Origin: CAYSZB01 sp964435475
GTDB taxonomy: Bacteria; Chloroflexota; Anaerolineae; Anaerolineales; Anaerolineaceae
Assembly: GCA_964435475.1 (NCBI GenBank)
Contig: CAYSZB010000107.1
Span: 1-5,722 of the forward strand
Direction of reading: 5' to 3'
Length of the DNA: 5,722 nucleotides
Shown: positions 1-5,722 of the stretch, one piece after another
Numbering within the stretch: position 1 is the stretch's first letter
How the letters are laid out: each line of letters opens with the position of its first letter
Program-made: the position numbers and the translations under genes
The notes under the pieces: model-generated
What the model was told of the DNA's origin: nothing
Databases searched by the model: none
What the model saw: the letters and a program-made list of their open reading frames with translations, nothing else

Positions 1-71
1 AATCTATCAACTTGTTTCAATCAAAAGTAGTGAAAAAGAATTAAACACTAATAATAGTTAAGGAGAATAGA
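1..71 (+). promoter_or_regulatory. AT-rich leader with possible weak promoter and strong RBS
   Basis: This stretch upstream of the SBP gene is strongly AT-rich, unlike the coding DNA that follows. A perfect AAGGAG Shine-Dalgarno lies at 60-65, six bases before the ATG at 72, and fixes that start. A TTGTTT hexamer at 12-17 could be a -35 box, with AAGAAT at 36-41 as a poor -10 after an 18-base spacer. A short inverted repeat, TAGTG at 28-32 and CACTA at 46-50, straddles the -10 candidate. The RBS is clear. The promoter is only a guess, because the window cuts off whatever lies further upstream. Confidence 0.3.
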
Positions 72-1484
72 ATGAAGAAATCAATTTTGGTAGTCGTTTC
101 CGTATTGGTGATTCTGTCCATGGCACTAAGCGCATGTGTTCAGAAGGTCACTGAAACTCCAGTGCCTGAGGTGGAAGAGACCGAAGCTCCCACCGAAGCT
201 CCCACTGAAGCCCCCACCGAAGAGGTTGTGGTTGAAGAGACTGAAGCCCCTCTGGGTGAAGTCCTTAAGATCGGCCAGATCGGCATGATGTCCGGCGCCA
301 TGGCTTTATACGGCCTGCAGCAGCAACGCGGTTTCGAAATGGGTTTGAAATACATGTCCGGCGGCAAGACTGATGATCAGGGTCGATATATTATCGCCAA
401 CCGCCCGATCGAAGTGATCGTCAAGGACGACGAAGGTAATGCTGAAAAAGCAGTGGCTCTTGCCCTTGAACTGATCGAGAAAGATGGCGTCGAACTGCTG
501 CAGGGACCTGTTTCCTCAGCTTCTGCCATTGCCCTGACCAACGTAGCCCTTGAGAATGAGATCATCCTGATGATCGACCCGGCTGCGTCCTATTTTATGA
601 CCGGTGCTTATTTCAACCCCTACGTCTTCCGCACTTCTCGCACCAGTTTTGATGATACCCTTATCATTGCCAAGTACCTGGTTGAGAATGTTGGCCCGAA
701 CTTTGCCCATATTGGTATTGATAACGCCTTTGGACAGGGTTCCGGTGCTGCCCTCAAGTACTCCGTCGAGAAATTTGGCGGCAGCTTGATCGCTGACATC
801 TATGCCCCCTTTGAGACCACCGACTTCACTCCCTACATTCAGCAAGCTATGGATTCTGGCGCTGAAAATCTGTTCCTGACCTGGTCAGGTACCGGTTATG
901 TAACCCTCTTCCAGGCCTTAGCTGATATGGGTGCCCTGGATGTTATGACCGTTGGTACGGGTTATGGCGACAACGCCTCCTTTGCAGCAGTCTTCGGCCC
1001 AGCTACCGTGAACGGGATCGGTTTGAATGTCTATCATTACACTGTACCCAATAACCCGGTCAATGACTGGCTGGTGGAGAACCACTTCGAAACCTATAAG
1101 GGTGAAGCGGATGCTGCCATTAATGCCTATCCTGACCTCTTCACCGCTGGTGGTATGGCCTCTGCCATTGCCCTGGCGACCGCATTGGAAAAGACCGGTG
1201 GTGACACCACAGGTGCAGCGATGATCGCTGCCCTGGAAGGCCTGACCTTTGAAGGCCCCAAGGGTACCTATCACATCCGCCCTGAGGATCACGTCTGCGA
1301 ACAGCCGATGAACATCCTTAAACTGGTCAACCTGACCCCAGATCTGGATGGTGATGGGATTAACGAGTACAAGTTCTTTGAGACCGTTTATGTCTCTGAG
1401 TACGATGAGCTGGGTGTTCCCTGCACGCTGGCTGGTGATTATGCCGCCCGTTGTGGTGATCTGCCTGTCATCCCGGTACCCTAA
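72..1484 (+). CDS. Lipid-anchored ABC transporter solute-binding protein, LivK-like (Peripla_BP_6 type)
   Basis: A 470-residue solute-binding lipoprotein of the branched-chain-amino-acid type (periplasmic binding protein fold type I). Residues 1-21 form a lipoprotein signal peptide: MKK, a hydrophobic core, then lipobox LSAC with the lipidated Cys at 22. Residues 23-62 are an acidic Pro/Thr/Glu-rich tether with TEAP repeats. The binding domain starts near residue 64 (VLKIGQIGMMSG), and its N-lobe carries the family pattern VKDDEGNAEKAVALALELI. GPVSSASA near 142-149 lies in the ligand-contact region of the family, and FGQG near 217 is typical of the second lobe. RPEDHVCEQP at 403-412 resembles the R..DH...QP motif near the C-terminus of LivK-like proteins. 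The mature protein has cysteines at 409, 451 and 461; the last two could form a disulfide. Its position at the head of a G-F-H-M operon supports the role. The ligand is unknown: amino acids are most likely, but amides or urea-like compounds cannot be excluded. Confidence 0.93.
   Translation: MKKSILVVVSVLVILSMALSACVQKVTETPVPEVEETEAPTEAPTEAPTEEVVVEETEAPLGEVLKIGQIGMMSGAMALYGLQQQRGFEMGLKYMSGGKTDDQGRYIIANRPIEVIVKDDEGNAEKAVALALELIEKDGVELLQGPVSSASAIALTNVALENEIILMIDPAASYFMTGAYFNPYVFRTSRTSFDDTLIIAKYLVENVGPNFAHIGIDNAFGQGSGAALKYSVEKFGGSLIADIYAPFETTDFTPYIQQAMDSGAENLFLTWSGTGYVTLFQALADMGALDVMTVGTGYGDNASFAAVFGPATVNGIGLNVYHYTVPNNPVNDWLVENHFETYKGEADAAINAYPDLFTAGGMASAIALATALEKTGGDTTGAAMIAALEGLTFEGPKGTYHIRPEDHVCEQPMNILKLVNLTPDLDGDGINEYKFFETVYVSEYDELGVPCTLAGDYAARCGDLPVIPVP
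171..251 (+). repeat. In-frame TEAP tandem repeat in the lipoprotein tether
   Basis: Three consecutive 12-base units encoding Thr-Glu-Ala-Pro lie at 180-191, 192-203 and 204-215, followed by a half unit (Thr-Glu) at 216-221. Units one and two are identical in DNA; the third differs only at synonymous sites. A fourth copy is at 240-251. The seven-residue block VEETEAP occurs at residues 34-40 (171-191) and again at 54-60 (231-251), flanking the tandem core. The repeat likely forms a flexible, extended spacer between the lipid anchor and the ligand-binding domain. Confidence 0.85.
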
Positions 1485-1507
1485 AGTCAGTCGTTTTACC
1501 TTTAGTT

Positions 1508-1537
1508 TATGGGGAGGAACTTCGGTTCCTCCCCATA
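1508..1537 (+). promoter_or_regulatory. Intercistronic stem-loop with TTCG tetraloop (possible attenuator or mRNA 3' stabiliser)
   Basis: Bases 1508-1520 and 1525-1537 are perfectly complementary (13 bp), closing a TTCG loop at 1521-1524 with a C-G closing pair. In RNA this is the exceptionally stable cUUCGg tetraloop. It begins 24 bases after the SBP stop codon. No U-tract follows (the next bases are CAATAGCC), and none follows on the opposite strand, so it is not a classic intrinsic terminator. Such hairpins after binding-protein genes are known in other ABC operons to protect the upstream message from 3' exonucleases or to reduce read-through. That role here is inferred. Confidence 0.7.
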
Positions 1538-1678
1538 CAATAGCCTGACCTCCCCGCCTGAACAGGTGCTTATCTGAATGGCGGCAGGGGTAAATATAGT
1601 TCTTGTTTTACCTGGTTTTATTTTTTTGGAATCATTTTTTGTCTGTCACATTGGGAAACATTTAAGGGAACAAACTTT

Positions 1679-2449
1679 ATGGTTAATGAAGTGCTACTAG
1701 AAGCAGTGAACCTATCGAAGGTCTTTGGCGGCCTGGTGGCGGTGGATGATGTCAGCATCCAGATCAAAAAGCAGACCATGCATGCCATCATTGGACCTAA
1801 CGGGGCAGGCAAGACCACCCTGTTCAACCTGCTGAGCGGGGTCATGCCGCCCACATCCGGCCAGGTCTTTTATAAGGGGAATGACATCACCAATAACTCA
1901 CCCCAAAAGCGTGCGCATATGGGCATTGGGCGTTCCTACCAGATCACCAACATTTTTCCCAACCTGACTGTCTTGGAGAATATTCGACTGGCAGCCCAGG
2001 CGATGGGCAAGGACAACTTCAAACTGTTCGGGTTGGCTGACAAATTCCAGAAGTACATCGATAAGGCCGAAGAGGTGATTGATACGGTTGGTCTGAGCGG
2101 GCGGGAATTGATCATTGCCCGCAATCTGCCCCATGGCGAGAAACGCAAGCTGGAACTGGGCATCATGCTGGCTTGCGACCCGGAACTGCTGCTCTTTGAT
2201 GAACCGACAGCTGGTATGTCCTCTGAACAGGTACCTGAGTTAATCAAGATCATCAACAAGGTTGTGCAACAGAAGGAACGCACAGCCATCCTCGTGGAAC
2301 ACCGCATGGACATGGTCATGTCAATTTCGGACATCGTCACGGTAATGAACCAGGGGCGCATCCTGGCCGAAGGCAGTCCGCATGAGATCGCCAACAACAG
2401 GCAGGTGCAGACCGCCTACCTGGGTGACCTGTATGGAGAGTTAGCATGA
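1679..2449 (+). CDS. livG: Branched-chain amino acid-type ABC transporter ATP-binding protein LivG
   Basis: A 256-residue ABC ATPase of the LivG type, one of two nucleotide-binding subunits on the cytoplasmic face of the importer. Visible motifs in order: Walker A GPNGAGKT at 39-46, Q-loop Gln88 in RSYQITNIF, signature LPHGEKRKLELG at 150-161, Walker B LLLFDEP at 170-176 with catalytic Glu175, and H-loop His208 in VEHRMD. The GRSYQ..NIFPNLTVLENI stretch and the C-terminal AYLGDLYGE are typical of LivG. The signature departs from LSGGQ (Pro at the Ser position, His and Glu later), although variants such as LSHGD or LAHGE occur in this subfamily. The start ATG is preceded by AGGGA at 1665-1669, nine bases upstream. 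It follows the SBP gene after a 194-base gap, and its stop overlaps the livF start. Length is normal for the family. Confidence 0.94.
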   Translation: MVNEVLLEAVNLSKVFGGLVAVDDVSIQIKKQTMHAIIGPNGAGKTTLFNLLSGVMPPTSGQVFYKGNDITNNSPQKRAHMGIGRSYQITNIFPNLTVLENIRLAAQAMGKDNFKLFGLADKFQKYIDKAEEVIDTVGLSGRELIIARNLPHGEKRKLELGIMLACDPELLLFDEPTAGMSSEQVPELIKIINKVVQQKERTAILVEHRMDMVMSISDIVTVMNQGRILAEGSPHEIANNRQVQTAYLGDLYGELA

Positions 2450-3213
2450 GCGAAGATAATAACCACAACGATCTGCTGGTGGTCGACCAGATCCATACCT
2501 TTATCGGCCAGTTCCACATCCTTGAAGGTGTCTCTTTAAATGTACCCAGGGGTTCCATCACGGTTATGCTGGGGCGCAATGGGGCTGGCAAGACCACCAC
2601 TTTGAAATCCATTTTGGGGCTGACCCCTCCTCAGGAGGGCAAGGTCATCTTTGATGGTATGGAGATCCAGGGCAAGCGGGCTTTCAACATTGCCAACCTG
2701 GGAATCGGCTATGTACCTGAACACCGCGCGATCTTCCGCGCCCTGTCGGTCATGGAAAACCTCAAGCTGGCGGAACGTAAGAAGGGTGATTTCAACTGCC
2801 ATGCTGATTTTATCTTCACCCTCTTTCCCGACCTGAAACGTCTGGCAAAATTGCCCGGCAATCATCTGTCCGGCGGGCAGCAGCAGATGCTGGCTGTAGC
2901 CAGGGCGCTGGTGCCGGATAATAAACTGCTGCTGATCGACGAACCCAGCGAAGGACTGGCACCAATCCTCATCCAACAGATGATGGATGCCATCCGTACA
3001 CTTAGCCAGACCACCACCATCCTTCTGGTGGAGCAGAACTTCATCATGGCAAGCCAACTGGCCAGGCGTTTCACCATCATCGATGATGGCAAGAGTGTGC
3101 ATGCCGGGCTGATGGAAGATCTTGTCGAAGATACAGAAATGATCCACCGCTACCTGGGTGCCAGCATCAAGACCAGAAGAGAATTGGAGATGGAACATGA
3201 AGCCAACGACTAA
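2446..3213 (+). CDS. livF: Branched-chain amino acid-type ABC transporter ATP-binding protein LivF
   Basis: A 255-residue ABC ATPase of the LivF type, partner of LivG. Motifs: Walker A GRNGAGKT at 43-50, YVPEHRAIF at 89-97 (LivF proteins carry PEGR here instead of a Q-loop Gln), canonical signature LSGGQQQMLAVARAL at 141-155, Walker B LLLIDEP at 161-167 with Glu166, then SEGLAP, and VEQN at 195-198, where Gln197 replaces the usual H-loop His, as is normal for LivF. The last 17 or so residues after YLG are a charged tail (KTRRELEMEHEAND) that most LivF proteins lack. Its codons contain the RBS and first codons of the next gene, which may explain the extension. The start ATG overlaps the livG TGA (ATGA at 2446-2449) with GGAGAG at 2435-2440 ahead of it, indicating translational coupling. 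Confidence 0.94.
   Translation: MSEDNNHNDLLVVDQIHTFIGQFHILEGVSLNVPRGSITVMLGRNGAGKTTTLKSILGLTPPQEGKVIFDGMEIQGKRAFNIANLGIGYVPEHRAIFRALSVMENLKLAERKKGDFNCHADFIFTLFPDLKRLAKLPGNHLSGGQQQMLAVARALVPDNKLLLIDEPSEGLAPILIQQMMDAIRTLSQTTTILLVEQNFIMASQLARRFTIIDDGKSVHAGLMEDLVEDTEMIHRYLGASIKTRRELEMEHEAND
3186..3199 (+). promoter_or_regulatory. RBS and start codon that decide the livH start
   Basis: GGAG at 3186-3189 lies seven bases before ATG 3197-3199, inside the 3' end of livF. An in-frame ATG further upstream at 3158 would add 13 polar residues (MPASRPEENWRWN) and lengthen the livF overlap to 56 bases. From 3197 the protein begins MKPTTKK followed at once by a hydrophobic helix, a normal membrane-protein N-terminus, so 3197 is preferred. 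Confidence 0.7.
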
Positions 3214-4684
3214 GAAACTGCTGATCATCCTGATCATTTGTCTTGTTGTGATCGCTGCGATCATCGGCCTGTACCTCTCTGCTGGACAGCAGGCATTTAT
3301 CCGCACTGCGCTTTCGGGGCTGACCCTGGGCTCCCTGTTCTTCATGGTGGCTGCCGGGGTGACGCTGATATTTGGCCTGATGGACGTACTTAACTTTGCT
3401 CATGGAGCCATGTTTATGCTTGGCGCCTACATGGGCTGGCAGCTCTATACCAATCCAACCTTCATTTTCGGTGTCATGCCCCTGCTGCTGGCCTTTGCTA
3501 GTGGCGTGATGGCCGTACCTCTGATCAAGCCCTATCTCATCCGCTGGAACTTACCAGACAAATGGCAGAAAGCCATCCCCAAAATCGCTTATGTGCTGGC
3601 GTTGGCTGCTGCGGTGATTGCTTTCCTGGGATTCGATATATTGGGTTTGACCAAGACCGCCATGGTAGCAGCGACTACCGCCAGCAATCCACTGGCAGAG
3701 ATCAGTGTTCAGGAATCGTTGGCGCTGTTCTGGTACCGCCCTGTGTTGTTGTTGGTCAGCGGCCTGCTCGTGGCTATAGCCTCATCAAAGCCGGGTAACA
3801 AAACTGAATTTGCACCTGGGGGAAAAATGCTGCAGCAGGCCATGGTCCCGGGCGGACTGCTCATCCTGACCATTGTGACCACCCTGATCCGTACATCGGC
3901 CCCTGAGGCCATCCTCTTGATGAACGGAAACTGGCGTTTTCTGCTCTCCATCCTGGTGGCGGTTGCAATGGGCTTTATCTTTGGGGCGGTGGTCGAGGTT
4001 ACCCTGATCCGACCGCTTTATGTCCGGGCAACCTTTATCCTCCTGATGACCCTGGGGCTCAGCTACGTGATCCGTGAGTTGGTCTCCCTGCTGTGGGATC
4101 CACTGGCTTACCAGATGGTCCGTCCGCCGCTTTTTGCGCAGCCTGGCAAAGCTGCCAATGTCCTGGAGTGGCTACGCAATGGCAGCGGCACGATTGACAT
4201 CTACGGTGTGACCTTTCCGACATACCGCCTGTTCGTCATCTTGCTGGGTATCCTGATGTTCGTTGGGGTCACTTTGTTGATGACAAAGACACGCCTGGGG
4301 ATGATTATCCGTGCAGGTGTGCAGGATCCGCAGATGGTGGAGGCGTTGGGCATCAATGTCAAACGGGTCTTCACCTTTGTCTTTGCCCTGGGTGTTGGCC
4401 TGGCTGCTCTGGGAGGCATCGGGGCGGGACCTTTCCTGCCAATTCAGCCCTTGATGGGGGATCAGTACCAACTGCAGGGCTTGATCACCGTTGTGATTGG
4501 TGGAATGGGTAGCTACGTGGGGGCTTTCGTCGGGGCGATGATCCTGGGTATGGCGCGCGCCTTCGGTGATTATTTTGCCCTCAAGTATTCACTTTCCACG
4601 GCTATCCCCGAAGCGTCCACGGTCATCATCATGATCATCGTCTTGCTTGCCAGACCGCAGGGCCTGTTCGGGAAGAAGGAGTAA
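3197..4684 (+). CDS. livH: Branched-chain amino acid-type ABC transporter permease LivH, enlarged by an internal insertion
   Basis: A 495-residue membrane permease, one half of the LivH/LivM translocation channel. The family usually runs about 290-310 residues (E. coli LivH is 308), so this one is far longer. LivH landmarks are clear: LTLGSLFFMVAAGVTLIFGLMDVLNFAHGAMFMLGAYMGW at about 42-82, VEVTLIRPLYVRATFILLMTLGLSYVIRE at about 266-294, the cytoplasmic coupling segment RLGMIIRAGVQDPQMVEALGIN at about 366-387, then GLAALGGIGAG, VVIGGMGSYVGAFVGAMILG and the C-terminal LLARPQGLFGKKE. The extra length comes from an added N-terminal helix (about 8-27) and roughly 160 residues between about 88 and 247 that carry perhaps four more hydrophobic segments. 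The reading frame is open throughout and base composition does not change, so this is not an obvious recent insertion or frameshift. It overlaps livF by 17 bases and ends in AAGGAGTAA, which supplies the livM RBS. Confidence 0.92.
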   Translation: MKPTTKKLLIILIICLVVIAAIIGLYLSAGQQAFIRTALSGLTLGSLFFMVAAGVTLIFGLMDVLNFAHGAMFMLGAYMGWQLYTNPTFIFGVMPLLLAFASGVMAVPLIKPYLIRWNLPDKWQKAIPKIAYVLALAAAVIAFLGFDILGLTKTAMVAATTASNPLAEISVQESLALFWYRPVLLLVSGLLVAIASSKPGNKTEFAPGGKMLQQAMVPGGLLILTIVTTLIRTSAPEAILLMNGNWRFLLSILVAVAMGFIFGAVVEVTLIRPLYVRATFILLMTLGLSYVIRELVSLLWDPLAYQMVRPPLFAQPGKAANVLEWLRNGSGTIDIYGVTFPTYRLFVILLGILMFVGVTLLMTKTRLGMIIRAGVQDPQMVEALGINVKRVFTFVFALGVGLAALGGIGAGPFLPIQPLMGDQYQLQGLITVVIGGMGSYVGAFVGAMILGMARAFGDYFALKYSLSTAIPEASTVIIMIIVLLARPQGLFGKKE

Positions 4685-4688
4685 CACA

Positions 4689-5722
4689 ATGGCTGATAAA
4701 CAGATCTCTTATAGACCACCCGTTAAACCCTGGTATAAGCGAGAAACTGCTTTTGTAGTATTTATCATCCTGATGATAGCTTTCCCCTTTGTGATGAACC
4801 TCATCACTGGAACCGGGCTCAATGAGGGCATCACCAAGTTCTGGCAGGGACAGCTGATCACCTTCTTCATCATGGCAGTCTTTGCTATGAGCTATGACCT
4901 GCTGGTTGGCTACGGCGGCATCCTTTCATTTGGGCATGCGGCTTCCTTTGGCGGTGGGGCTTATGCCTTTGCCTTGCTGATCAAGTGGTGGGCGCCGAAC
5001 TTCTTCAAAACATACCGCATCATGATCGGCAACCTGAACATCACCGAATGGATCGTACTGTTAATCATCATTCTGGTGGTCTTGGGCATCTCAGTGCTGA
5101 TCGGGTTGTTGTTCTCCGCTACCTCGATTCGCTTGAAGGGATCCTATTTTGCAATGCTGACCCTGGCAATCAGCTCAGCCTTATTCATCCTGATCAAAGC
5201 CACCGATTTTCACCAGTGGACCGGTGCGGACGAAGGACTGCATGGCATACCCCTGCCACTGTGGTTGAACCCGACCCAGAATCGCCTGACGGTCTACATG
5301 ATCTCACTGGCTTTCCTGCTGGTCTCCTATCTGGTGATGAAGCGCATGGTCAATTCGCCCACTGGTCGTGTGGTGGTGGCCAATCGTGAGAATGAAGACC
5401 GGATGCGCATGATCGGCTATAACCCCGTGGTCTACCGTTCGATCGCTTTTGTCTCCTCCTCAATTTTTGCCGGGATTGCCGGTATGCTGTTCTCCATCTG
5501 GAACATGAGTGCCACGCCCACCATGATCTCAGCGGTGACCACCTTCAACGCGCTGATCATGACCATCATGGGTGGCATGGGCACCCTGGTAGGACCCATC
5601 TTCGGTGCAGCCATCAGCCAGGTGATCCAACAGTTCTTCTACACCTGGTTCGGGGCACGGTGGCCGCTGGTATTTGGCATCCTTTTCATCCTGATTGTCA
5701 TGTTCCTGCCCTACGGGGTGGT
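4689..5722 (+). CDS. livM: Branched-chain amino acid-type ABC transporter permease LivM (3' end cut by window)
   Basis: An open frame of 344 complete codons running off the window, second half of the membrane channel. The start ATG lies four bases after the livH stop, with a perfect AAGGAG at 4676-4681 and a seven-base spacer. LivM landmarks: SYDLLVGYGGILSFGHAASFGGGAY at about 68-92, IRLKGSYFAMLTLAISSA at about 147-164, TGADEGLHGIPLP at 178-190 (family form TGGSDGL.GIP), the coupling segment ANRENEDRMRMIGYNPVVYRSIAF at about 231-254, FAGIAGML at 260-267, MTIMGGMGTLVGPIFGA at about 291-307, and FGILFILIVMFLPYGVV at the end, which is the usual LivM C-terminal region. About nine hydrophobic segments are visible, from residue 22 onward. 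Only the last few to few tens of residues should be missing. No frameshift or missing motif is seen. Confidence 0.94.
   Translation, partial: MADKQISYRPPVKPWYKRETAFVVFIILMIAFPFVMNLITGTGLNEGITKFWQGQLITFFIMAVFAMSYDLLVGYGGILSFGHAASFGGGAYAFALLIKWWAPNFFKTYRIMIGNLNITEWIVLLIIILVVLGISVLIGLLFSATSIRLKGSYFAMLTLAISSALFILIKATDFHQWTGADEGLHGIPLPLWLNPTQNRLTVYMISLAFLLVSYLVMKRMVNSPTGRVVVANRENEDRMRMIGYNPVVYRSIAFVSSSIFAGIAGMLFSIWNMSATPTMISAVTTFNALIMTIMGGMGTLVGPIFGAAISQVIQQFFYTWFGARWPLVFGILFILIVMFLPYGV

Noticed and set aside
47..58. ACTA-ATAA-TAGT small palindrome as operator
   Set aside because: Four-base arms in AT-rich DNA are expected by chance and sit next to the RBS; no known regulator site is recognised.
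140..367. 75-codon - strand open frame rich in Ser, Val and Gly
   Set aside because: It is the antisense image of the TEAP repeat region of the SBP gene and has no independent evidence of coding.
1552..1640. Second terminator: GC arms CCCCGCC (1552-1558) and GGC-A-GGGG (1583-1590), then a T-rich stretch at 1616-1640
   Set aside because: The stem is short and bulged with a long loop, and the T-run begins about 25 bases after it, too far for an intrinsic terminator. At most it is a leaky feature.
1603..1666. Internal promoter ahead of livG (TTGTTT at 1603 or TTGTCT at 1639 with TTTAAG at 1661)
   Set aside because: No -10 box at correct spacing for the first; the second has a poor -10 that overlaps the RBS and leaves almost no leader.
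3158..3196. Upstream ATG for livH giving 508 residues
   Set aside because: It adds a polar 13-residue extension inside livF with a weaker RBS. ATG 3197 has GGAG at proper spacing and leads directly into the first membrane helix.
2536..3345. Long 269-codon open frame on the - strand
   Set aside because: It lies antisense to livF and the start of livH, which have clear family motifs. Its translation is rich in His, Gln and Asp with no recognisable domain, and the opening comes from codon bias on the + strand.
4985..5389. 134-codon + strand open frame inside livM
   Set aside because: It is in a different frame within livM, has a low-complexity His/Arg-rich translation and no RBS. livM motifs run unbroken through the same bases.

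Overview
The window holds one co-directional operon for a branched-chain-amino-acid-type (HAAT/Liv family) ABC importer, all on the + strand. No mobile element, CRISPR array or RNA gene was seen. The lipoprotein signal peptide, followed by a Thr/Glu/Ala/Pro-rich tether of TEAP repeats, and the moderate GC content resemble solute-binding proteins of Anaerolineae (Chloroflexota). That taxonomic guess is inference from style only; no marker gene is present.

Layout: 1-71 is an AT-rich leader ending in a strong Shine-Dalgarno. 72-1484 encodes a lipid-anchored solute-binding protein (SBP). 1485-1678 is a 194-base intercistronic gap with a perfect 13-bp stem-loop capped by a C(TTCG)G tetraloop. 1679-2449 is a LivG-type ATPase and 2446-3213 a LivF-type ATPase, joined by an ATGA overlap. 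3197-4684 is a LivH-type permease that overlaps livF by 17 bases and is far longer than usual. 4689-5722 is a LivM-type permease, cut by the window end only a few residues short of its expected C-terminus. The order is SBP-G-F-H-M, not the K-H-M-G-F order of E. coli.

The SBP would capture the ligand outside the cell and deliver it to a LivH/LivM membrane heterodimer driven by the LivG/LivF ATPase heterodimer. The ligand cannot be read from the sequence: this family carries branched-chain and other amino acids, amides, urea and related small molecules. The gap and hairpin after the SBP gene suggest the SBP is expressed more strongly than the membrane and ATPase parts, which are tightly coupled translationally.

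This is a recognisable transporter family, not a new system. The points worth a second look are the roughly 160-residue hydrophobic insertion in LivH, the predicted asymmetry of the two ATP sites, the stem-loop without a U-tract, and small oddities of the SBP (the repeat tether and an Asp-rich loop near the C-terminus).
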